Below are positions 1 to 5,350 of a DNA stretch of 41,495 nucleotides, piece after piece. Positions within the stretch are counted from its first letter, which is position 1; every line of letters starts with the position of its first letter. The translations under genes were made by a program, and so were the position numbers. This DNA comes from Planctomycetota bacterium (lineage in GTDB: Bacteria; Planctomycetota; UBA8108; UBA1146; JAJFFE01), in NCBI GenBank assembly GCA_021776775.1, contig JAJFFE010000200.1, positions 1 to 41,495 on the forward strand, written 5' to 3'. The notes beneath the pieces were generated by a model. The model saw nothing but the letters and a program-made list of their open reading frames with translations, was not told the origin of the DNA and did no database searches.

Positions 1-14
1 CCTGGGGCGTCACC
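1..14. repeat. Left copy of 14-bp terminal direct repeat
   Basis: CCTGGGGCGTCACC occurs at the very start and again at 41482-41495. Bases 10-12 are the stop codon of the first minus-strand gene. The repeat falls in the short gap between that gene and the small terminase gene when the ends are joined. That is where a cos site is expected in lambda-type phages. It may be a real cohesive-end sequence or simply the overlap left by assembling a circular molecule. Confidence 0.8.
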
Positions 15-447
15 GCCGACCCCCACCCCACTGGAAGGACCCATGACGGGGGGTGGGGGGCCAGGGCGCACGCACGAGGACCCACTCGACGTCTGGGCCC
101 CGTAGGAGATCGTCCAACCTGGGCCACTGGGGGGCCTCCTCGACGAAATCGACCCGGCTGCCTCGATGGCAGAGATCGGCTAGGTATTCGTGAGATGAAT
201 CGATCGGTTCGGGTTCGGCGTAGCAGCACAGCCTAGCTCCACCGTCAGGAACACGAGCAATCGTGGGCACAGGGGTGGGCTCCCCCTCCAACAGTTCGAT
301 TACGAACTGGGTGGCCATCTCCGTTTTGCCCACGGATGCCCCGTACTTCCACACCGTGGCCAGCATCCCGCCAGCCACGAAGAACAGCGGAGGCAAGCAC
401 AGCCAGGGCGTGCGCGCGCAGTCGTACCGGGTCCGGGTCTGACTCAC
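10..447 (-). CDS. Hypothetical 145-aa protein with P-loop-like motif
   Basis: I chose the GTG start at 447 because it overlaps the previous stop as GTGA. An in-frame ATG at 477 would intrude on the upstream gene. Residues about 14-33 are hydrophobic (PWLCLPPLFFVAGGMLATVW) and could be a membrane segment. They are followed by GASVGKTE (residues 36-43), which resembles the shortened P-loops of large terminases. No Walker B motif is evident, so ATPase activity is not established. It is the last gene of the coupled run behind the XRE-type regulator. On the circular map it lies about 28 bases before the small terminase gene, so it may be co-transcribed with the packaging genes. Function unknown. 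Confidence 0.6.
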   Translation of the reverse strand: MSQTRTRYDCARTPWLCLPPLFFVAGGMLATVWKYGASVGKTEMATQFVIELLEGEPTPVPTIARVPDGGARLCCYAEPEPIDSSHEYLADLCHRGSRVDFVEEAPQWPRLDDLLRGPDVEWVLVRAPWPPTPRHGSFQWGGGRR

Positions 448-944
448 GACCCACCCCCGTCCCCGCTGAAGGGCCATTCGACGTCCTGTTCCCAGTCCTC
501 CATACCGTCGATCAGCTCCTCGGGCCGTGGGCGCTGCGAAACGCCGCCTGGGCGCTGCACCACCTGGAAGTATGTTCTCCCAGGCTTCAGGGCGAGGTCT
601 ATCTCAGCCCTGGAAAGGTACCCCCACGCTTCCCCAGTCACCGGGTCGACACCCTCCGAGTAGCGAGCCAGGCATTTGGCGTTCACCAGGTAGCGCCAAA
701 AAGGGCTGTTGTTGGAGTTGTCGACAACTCCATCGCGCAGCCAATTCATCTCGATTCGGGTCACCATCGGGTCTCGTGCTGCGTCCTTGGCCCCCTTCGC
801 TGGACCTAGCCACGCACAGGCGTTCGGTGGCTCACAGATGCGGACGATGTCCCCGTAGAGCCTTGTCCCGTATTGGAGCCGTAGCTCTCCCAGGATGGTC
901 TCGTGCTGGCTTCTCGTGACCTCGATCCACTCGATGGGCACCAT
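444..944 (-). CDS. Hypothetical 166-aa protein
   Basis: The ATG at 944 overlaps the HNH gene stop as TGATG, and the gene ends in a GTGA overlap with the next gene. The protein is soluble-looking, rich in Trp and acidic at its C-terminus, with a Gly-rich end (SGDGGGS). I recognise no family. Its position between an HNH nuclease and the terminase region is the only functional hint. Longer upstream starts in this frame were rejected because they would run through the HNH gene. Confidence 0.65.
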   Translation of the reverse strand: MVPIEWIEVTRSQHETILGELRLQYGTRLYGDIVRICEPPNACAWLGPAKGAKDAARDPMVTRIEMNWLRDGVVDNSNNSPFWRYLVNAKCLARYSEGVDPVTGEAWGYLSRAEIDLALKPGRTYFQVVQRPGGVSQRPRPEELIDGMEDWEQDVEWPFSGDGGGS

Positions 945-1318
945 CACTCCCCCTCCCTCTGCCTGGCCGCCCTCGTGCGCGCGTGCTCGTCCCGGTCGTA
1001 CCGCAGGTGGCAGTCCTGACACATCGCAACCAGGTTGGCGTCGTCGCAGTTCTCTGGGGTGTGGTCCAGGTGGGCAACGGTCAGGACGACAAGCGAGCTC
1101 GTGCGTGGGTGCTGGCGGCCGTTCATCGCCACGCATCTGCGCACGCTCCACTCGACGAACCTTCCGTCTACGAAAAGCCTCGCCTTTCGAAAGTGCTCTC
1201 GTCCACACTCCCCACGGCACTCGCACCGGCCCTCCGCGCGCACGAATCGAATCCGCTCAGAGATGGCCTTCCAGTTGAGCGGGTAGCGCCCCCTCTGGCT
1301 CTTGCGAATAGGGCTCAT
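944..1318 (-). CDS. HNH endonuclease
   Basis: A 124-aa protein with an HNH/treble-clef pattern. Cys residues lie near 32-38 (CECRGEC). The core is VAHLDHTPEN (about 81-90) with His83 and His86, then Asn95, and the CQDCH motif at 100-104 supplies zinc ligands and a late His. The N-terminus is basic. Established knowledge: small HNH proteins encoded beside terminase genes in cos phages (HK97 gp74 type) are needed for specific genome-end cleavage. Here the gene is three positions before the small terminase gene once the circle is closed. It starts with an ATGA overlap to the preceding stop. A homing or free-standing HNH is the alternative. Confidence 0.85.
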   Translation of the reverse strand: MSPIRKSQRGRYPLNWKAISERIRFVRAEGRCECRGECGREHFRKARLFVDGRFVEWSVRRCVAMNGRQHPRTSSLVVLTVAHLDHTPENCDDANLVAMCQDCHLRYDRDEHARTRAARQREGE

Positions 1319-1632
1319 TCCTCGTAGCCAATCAGGTTGGCGACGGCCCGAAGCAATCGGTAGTCGCTGCAGCGCCCCACCTGATCGCCTATTCGGTAGC
1401 TATTCGTTCTGACCCAATCCTTTGCGTCTCGTTCATCGAGCGACATAGCCCACCCAGCCCGAGGCCGCTTATCGGTAGGGTTCTTCGGGATCTTGGTCAG
1501 CAATTGCTCCCGTGGGTTCACCCAACTGGCGAGGCCGACTTCCCAGCTCACCTTCGTTTGGCTGAAAATGGCGTATTCGACCCATTGGTTGCTCTCGCGC
1601 AGCCACACCAGGTCCCCGATAGCGTTCGTCAT
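1315..1632 (-). CDS. Hypothetical 105-aa protein
   Basis: Begins at ATG 1632, overlapping a TAA stop (TAATG) of a tiny upstream frame, and ends in an ATGA overlap with the HNH gene. The N-terminal half (GDLVWLRESNQWVEYAIFSQ) looks like a small beta-barrel or SH3-like fold. The C-terminal half is Arg-rich and contains YRIGDQVGR. I do not recognise the family. Tight coupling on both sides supports it being a real gene. Confidence 0.65.
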   Translation of the reverse strand: MTNAIGDLVWLRESNQWVEYAIFSQTKVSWEVGLASWVNPREQLLTKIPKNPTDKRPRAGWAMSLDERDAKDWVRTNSYRIGDQVGRCSDYRLLRAVANLIGYEE

Positions 1633-1691
1633 TAGATCGCCTCCCCAGCCAGCTCCTGGAACTCCGAACGTGTGTCGAGCGGGCTACTCAT
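1632..1691 (-). CDS. Possible 19-aa micro-ORF
   Basis: ATG at 1691 overlaps the previous stop (ATGA). The frame ends with TAA overlapping the next ATG (TAATG). The peptide starts MSSPLDTRSE and ends AGEAI. It fills the only gap in this run with stop/start overlaps on both sides, so ribosomes would be handed on without a break. It may serve only as a coupling leader. Too short to judge by composition. Confidence 0.35.
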   Translation of the reverse strand: MSSPLDTRSEFQELAGEAI

Positions 1692-2005
1692 CGGCGGCCC
1701 TCGCATGGGCCAAGGCCCTTTTTGCTAATCGTCGCGGCCCCGCACGTTGCACAAGTCGCGCTCCCGAACTTGTCGGCGACGAAATCGTGCTCTTTCTCGA
1801 TCCGCACGGCGAGGTCGGTCACGGCATCCGCATTAGCTCGCGACGTTGGCCCGTTGCCCGTGTGGCATACGTCCGCAGGACCATCGGCTTTCTCGAGTTG
1901 CTCGTCAGTGGGTAGTTCACCGTCGACGGTCATCCGGTAGCCGTTCCAGTCCTCTGCGCTTGCCTTCGCGTACAGCTCGTCGAGCTTGTCGATCAGGTTC
2001 TTCAT
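1688..2005 (-). CDS. Hypothetical 105-aa protein with C-terminal zinc knuckle
   Basis: The ATG at 2005 overlaps the previous stop as ATGA. The N-terminus is helical (MKNLIDKLDELYAKASAED). The C-terminus contains CATCG followed by a later Cys (GPC), compatible with a small zinc site. A middle segment has CHTGNGPTSRANAD. Many phages carry similar small acidic proteins in early operons, but I cannot name a family. Function unknown. Confidence 0.65.
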   Translation of the reverse strand: MKNLIDKLDELYAKASAEDWNGYRMTVDGELPTDEQLEKADGPADVCHTGNGPTSRANADAVTDLAVRIEKEHDFVADKFGSATCATCGAATISKKGLGPCEGRR

Positions 2006-2175
2006 TCCTGGTGTGCCTCCTCTGCGAACAACTCGGCCTCGATCCGGTTGATTCTGTTGTGATTGCTACGGACCATCGCGCCCACCTGGTAGCAGACGTA
2101 GCCAAGTAGCGCTGTCGCCAGACAGATCATGACCTTGCTGGCGAGGCTTGCTTGCTTGTCGATCGGGTTGGTCAA
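2002..2175 (-). CDS. Small single-pass membrane protein (57 aa)
   Basis: The start is taken as TTG at 2175 because GGAGG lies about 9 bases upstream and the previous gene stops only five bases before it. No ATG occurs until residue 16. A hydrophobic helix covers about residues 13-33 (ASKVMICLATALLGYVCYQV), followed by a charged tail rich in Asn, Arg and Glu. The layout is a short cytoplasmic or periplasmic tail with one membrane span. Function unknown. Confidence 0.55.
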   Translation of the reverse strand: MTNPIDKQASLASKVMICLATALLGYVCYQVGAMVRSNHNRINRIEAELFAEEAHQE

Positions 2176-2179
2176 TTGC

Positions 2180-2491
2180 TCACACCTCCGTTGACGCGAT
2201 GATTCCAGGACCACAAGCCTCAGCCCAGGCGCGAGCCGTTGCGGTGACCTTGGTCGTGGTCGTGTAGTTCCTCGGCAGTGGGCCGTCGAGCGACTCCGGA
2301 TCCACCTGGGCACCTTCCATGCGTACATCGATCAACTCGTGCGATGGGACCTCTTTCCACGTCGGCGCGTACTGAGCAGACCATTCAGTGCGAGTCACCC
2401 CGCAGGCTTTTGCGCACAGGTCGCCCATCTCGCCGGGGTGCCGCGCCGCGACCCAATGGGTGGCTCCGTCTTCGACCTTCCAGACCTTCAT
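2180..2491 (-). CDS. Hypothetical 103-aa protein
   Basis: The ATG at 2491 overlaps the preceding coiled-coil gene's stop as ATGA. The longer upstream frame (start 2668) would overlap that gene by 180 bases and was rejected. The sequence begins MKVWKVEDGATHWVAARHPG and looks like a compact alpha/beta domain with a Thr-rich stretch (TTTTKVTATARAW). Similar small proteins with an N-terminal WKVxD pattern occur in phage early operons (general impression). No function assigned. Confidence 0.65.
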   Translation of the reverse strand: MKVWKVEDGATHWVAARHPGEMGDLCAKACGVTRTEWSAQYAPTWKEVPSHELIDVRMEGAQVDPESLDGPLPRNYTTTTKVTATARAWAEACGPGIIASTEV

Positions 2492-3333
2492 GACCACTCG
2501 TCCCCCTCGACAAGGGCCTCGATCTGCCCCGCCGCCGTGTTGAGTATTTCGCGGATGTCGTGGCATAGAGCACCGTCCGGGGCTGGAAGCTCTCGAACCA
2601 TGCTCGCGAACTCGTTCACCTGGCTGGCATAGGCATGTCCGGCGGGGCTTAGTTGGCTCCGGTCCCAAGCATCGGCCGCCGCCTCTTCCTTCCGGTGCTT
2701 CTCTTCGCGAGCCGCTTCGAGCAAACGAGCGTCGGCGCGGAGCCGCTCGGCCACGGCCTCTTGCTCTGCCCGCTGGGCCTCAAGCCGCGCGCGCTCCACT
2801 TCGAGCTTTTCCGCTTCGGCTTTCTCCGCGGCGACCCGCTCGGCTTCCGCCTTCTCGTGGGCCTTCCGTGCGTTGGTCACCAGAAGCCCGAATTCGTCCT
2901 CGCTAAGGTCCAGCATCCCCTCGACAGAGAATTCGGCCCCGTAAACGGCCAGCCGCATAGCCCTACGGGCGATCTTCGCGTCGCGCTCGGCTAGGGCCTT
3001 CCTCTTGGCCTCTTCCTTGATCTCCTTCACCTTGTCGAGCTGGGCCGCCAGCGGATCCTCGACCTGCCTCAAAAGGGCCGTGATGCGCTTCGCCTCCCCA
3101 TCGACAACGCGGCCGTATCTGAGGGCATCGGCCTTGAGCGCCTTCCTGGTCTTCTCGACCTCGACCCGCTTCGCCTTGACCTTCATCCGGGCTTCGTGCA
3201 CCTGGACGTACCCCACGCGGTCATCGACCCCGCCGATCGTCAGGTGCCCGTACCTGTCCCGCATGTTTTGGATCGCCGCGTCAGTAGGGCTGAACTGCTT
3301 CAGGGCCTCTTCGAACTCCTGGTCGGCACTCAT
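2488..3333 (-). CDS. Coiled-coil phage protein, 281 aa
   Basis: The ATG at 3333 overlaps the regulator stop as ATGA. The track's longer frame, starting at 3531, shadows the regulator. The N-terminal ~45 residues are globular. Two helical regions follow: about 50-125 (rich in Lys/Glu, KVKAKRVEVEKTRKALKADA) and about 160-240, a long Ala/Glu/Arg coiled coil (EKAEAERVAAEKAEAEKLEV). Coil-containing proteins of this kind are common near phage recombination genes, but this one sits apart from the RecT-like gene at 13026. A structural or scaffold role in DNA processing is only a guess. Confidence 0.75.
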   Translation of the reverse strand: MSADQEFEEALKQFSPTDAAIQNMRDRYGHLTIGGVDDRVGYVQVHEARMKVKAKRVEVEKTRKALKADALRYGRVVDGEAKRITALLRQVEDPLAAQLDKVKEIKEEAKRKALAERDAKIARRAMRLAVYGAEFSVEGMLDLSEDEFGLLVTNARKAHEKAEAERVAAEKAEAEKLEVERARLEAQRAEQEAVAERLRADARLLEAAREEKHRKEEAAADAWDRSQLSPAGHAYASQVNEFASMVRELPAPDGALCHDIREILNTAAGQIEALVEGDEWS

Positions 3334-3605
3334 GAGGCCATCCGCTGCGCCGCGACTTCGTAGCTGCCCACGATGTTGATCCCCAGGGCGGCCAGGATGC
3401 CGTCCCGCGTCTGCGCGCGAGGGAAGCGCGTCTTTTCCTCGAAGTTGCGCACGGTCTGGTGCGTGCAGCCGGCCGCGCGAGCGACCTCGGCGTGCGTCAT
3501 CTGCCAGAGCTCGCGTTCGAGCCGGCACCATACGCCTAGAGCACGCATCCCCGCGGCCGTGTTGGGGAAGGTACAGGTGCGTCCTTCATAGTCGACGATC
3601 TTCAT
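3330..3605 (-). CDS. XRE-type helix-turn-helix regulator
   Basis: A 91-aa protein. Residues about 36-62 form a helix-turn-helix of the XRE/Cro class: MTHAEVARAAGCTHQTVRNF, in which TxxExAxxxGxxxxTVxxxE matches the family pattern. An AGAGG ribosome site lies about 9 bases before the ATG. It is the first gene after a strong terminator and a promoter-like sequence, so it heads the run 3605-10 that leads into the packaging genes. It may control that transcript or the early/late switch. No partner repressor or integrase is seen, so calling it a lysogeny repressor is not justified. Confidence 0.8.
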   Translation of the reverse strand: MKIVDYEGRTCTFPNTAAGMRALGVWCRLERELWQMTHAEVARAAGCTHQTVRNFEEKTRFPRAQTRDGILAALGINIVGSYEVAAQRMAS

Positions 3606-3661
3606 CGGGCTGTTCCTCTCGGGTTGTTCGCCGAGCTCCGCCTGAGCCAGCGCCCACGCAA

Positions 3662-3689
3662 GCTATCCTGTTGGCTTGCCACTTGTCTA
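3662..3689 (-). promoter_or_regulatory. Possible sigma70-like promoter before the regulator gene
   Basis: On the minus strand TAGACA (3689-3684) is followed after 16 bases by GATAGC (3667-3662). The first matches TTGACA at 5 of 6 positions and the second matches TATAAT at 3 of 6. The site lies between the terminator at 3703-3739 and the regulator start at 3605, where a new transcript would be expected. Weak match, context-supported. Confidence 0.35.
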
Positions 3690-3702
3690 TACCCCTGGCA
3701 TG

Positions 3703-3739
3703 AAAAAAACCCCGCCCCCACGCAAGCGCAGGGGCAGGG
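3703..3739 (-). terminator. Rho-independent terminator ending the adhesion cluster
   Basis: A GC-rich hairpin at 3711-3739 (CCCGCCCC against GGGGCAGGG, with one bulge and an inner CG/CG pair closing a CAAG loop) is followed on the minus strand by seven T residues (3709-3703). It lies about 60 bases after the stop of the 94-aa gene and before the regulator's promoter, so it separates two minus-strand transcription units. Confidence 0.8.
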
Positions 3740-3800
3740 CCGGCGGAAAAACCCCCCAGGCAGGCCGAGAAGGTCCCACCTGGAGAGCTACTGGAGCGGG

Positions 3801-4085
3801 CTAGCCTTGCGGCTCGGCGCTCGGCTCGTCGGAGTCGTCGGAACCCGTCGAGTCTTCGGTGCCGGACGCGCGCGGCTCAATCGGCTCGGTCAGGTGCACG
3901 TGCACGACCTGAATCTTCTGGTGCGATGCCGGCCCCGTGGCTTCGCTCCAGTGGACGTCGATCACCTTACGGGGATGCTCCTCGCCGATAAGGGTCGCGA
4001 TCTCGCCAATGCTGGGGACGCTGGTCCACCAGAAGCGGGCTTGCGGGTCGCCCGGCATCTCGGGCAGCATGAGGTAGACGTTCAT
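3801..4085 (-). CDS. Hypothetical 94-aa protein
   Basis: The ATG at 4085 has GGAG about 8 bases upstream. The longer frame starting at 4244 would overlap the preceding gene and begins with an Arg/Thr-rich shadow sequence. The protein begins MNVYLMLPEMPGDPQARFWW, has a His-rich beta segment (KIQVVHVHL), and ends in an acidic Ser/Asp-rich tail. It is the last gene of the adhesion cluster. The short intergenic gap before it holds a perfect 14-bp palindrome. Function unknown. Confidence 0.65.
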   Translation of the reverse strand: MNVYLMLPEMPGDPQARFWWTSVPSIGEIATLIGEEHPRKVIDVHWSEATGPASHQKIQVVHVHLTEPIEPRASGTEDSTGSDDSDEPSAEPQG

Positions 4086-4103
4086 GGGGGTTCTCCGTTG
4101 TGT

Positions 4104-4117
4104 GCCGGTATACCGGC
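4104..4117. promoter_or_regulatory. 14-bp perfect palindrome GCCGGTATACCGGC
   Basis: A perfect inverted repeat with no spacer lies 19 bases upstream of the ATG at 4085, in the gap after the stop at 4138. It contains TATACC, which could act as a -10 element on the minus strand, but no clear -35 is visible. It could be an operator for a dimeric regulator such as the XRE protein at 3330-3605. Confidence 0.4.
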
Positions 4118-4137
4118 GAAAGGGTTCGGACCGGACT

Positions 4138-5322
4138 CTAGCGGCTCCAAGCCCGCGCGTCGATCTGGTCGTCGGACCAGTCGTTTGTCCGATCACGCAC
4201 CTTGACACCGCCCGACCAGGTGGGCCAAGCCGAGGGCGACTCACCCCAGAAGGTCAGCTGGTCGACACCGCCGAACGTAACGCCCGGGACGTCGGTCCAG
4301 ATATCCGGCTTCCCCATGTCGTTCGGGATCCACTCGTTCTGAGCGACCGTGACGAGAGAGCACGAACCGAAGGCCACTGGGCCGCGACCGTTTGCCACGT
4401 CAATGATGTTTCGAGGCCCGAAGCGAATCTCGTCAATCGCGTTGCCGGCCTCGTTCTTCCAGGCCCCCAGCTTGCCCTTGGAAGGGGCGGGGCCTTCGAA
4501 CCATCCGAGAACCCCAAACGTGTCGTGCTGTGAGCGGATCTCGCACCCCGCAACGTCGACCGTGCCCAGGAACCCCGCGATCGTGATCGAAGCGGCGCCG
4601 TCGATGCCGCATCCCAGGATCTTGGTCCCGTTGATCCGAGCGACACCGCCGCCCGATCGACCGCTCTCCTTACGGTTCACAAGCTGGACCCCACCACGCC
4701 GGCAGCGCTCGAACAGGCAGTCTTCGATACCGAACCCGATCGGGTTGTCGAGGTACACCGCCCACTCGAAGAGGTCGGAGGTCTTGCAGCGCACCCAGAG
4801 GAACGACTGGGAGACGCCGTGCACGCGCCAGCCCCACTTCGTCCACCCTGGGGCCGGGCTCTCCTCGACCTCGACGTCGACGAACGTGAAGTCGATGTGT
4901 TCCTGCCCCGAGGCGAACAGAAAGCCGTGGTTGTACTCCCCGACCACGTTCAGGGATTCGAAGCGGAACCCCGAGATCCCTCCGAAACGCTGGTAGACGG
5001 TCACCGGTCCGATCCGGCCTCCGTCCACTCCCACGAGCACAATCCCCGTCTTGGGGCCTGCCACGAACTGCCCGAAACCGCTCGCCTTCTCGCCCAGGGA
5101 CAGAGCTCGGCAGGACCCAGACTGAAAGTGATCGCCGGACACCAGGACGCGGTCACCGTGCTGCGCCATCTGGACGGCGCGGGCTACGGCTCGGTTGCCC
5201 CAGTTGGCGTCCGCAGGCAGAACCATGCCGGAGGGGTTGGTGACGGAGCCATCCGTGCGGGCGATCCAGTCGCCCGAGCACAGGAACAGAAGCGCGAAGA
5301 GCGCGAGTAGGGGTTTTCTCAT
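4138..5322 (-). CDS. Secreted right-handed beta-helix protein (394 aa)
   Basis: It begins with a classical Sec signal peptide (MRKPLLALFALLFLCSGDW). The lipobox rule is not met because Leu precedes the Cys. The body has the short-strand, Gly/Asn-turn pattern of parallel beta-helices, for example GISGFRFESLNVVGEYNHGF and IEDCLFERCRRGGVQLVNRK. Established knowledge: such folds occur in phage tailspikes and polysaccharide lyases. A signal peptide is unusual for a virion protein, since virions assemble in the cytoplasm. It may be an exported depolymerase or a surface-modifying protein. No catalytic residues can be assigned. It follows the 894-aa beta-helix gene after 28 bases, which contain a small GGCCCC/GGGGCC hairpin. 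Confidence 0.7.
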   Translation of the reverse strand: MRKPLLALFALLFLCSGDWIARTDGSVTNPSGMVLPADANWGNRAVARAVQMAQHGDRVLVSGDHFQSGSCRALSLGEKASGFGQFVAGPKTGIVLVGVDGGRIGPVTVYQRFGGISGFRFESLNVVGEYNHGFLFASGQEHIDFTFVDVEVEESPAPGWTKWGWRVHGVSQSFLWVRCKTSDLFEWAVYLDNPIGFGIEDCLFERCRRGGVQLVNRKESGRSGGGVARINGTKILGCGIDGAASITIAGFLGTVDVAGCEIRSQHDTFGVLGWFEGPAPSKGKLGAWKNEAGNAIDEIRFGPRNIIDVANGRGPVAFGSCSLVTVAQNEWIPNDMGKPDIWTDVPGVTFGGVDQLTFWGESPSAWPTWSGGVKVRDRTNDWSDDQIDARAWSR

Positions 5323-5350
5323 GCCGCTGAGGCCCCTCCTCGGGGCCGGG

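Noticed and set aside
2488..3531. 347-aa version of the coiled-coil gene starting at 3531
   Set aside because: The first 66 residues are a shadow of the regulator gene; ATG 3333 overlaps the regulator stop as ATGA.
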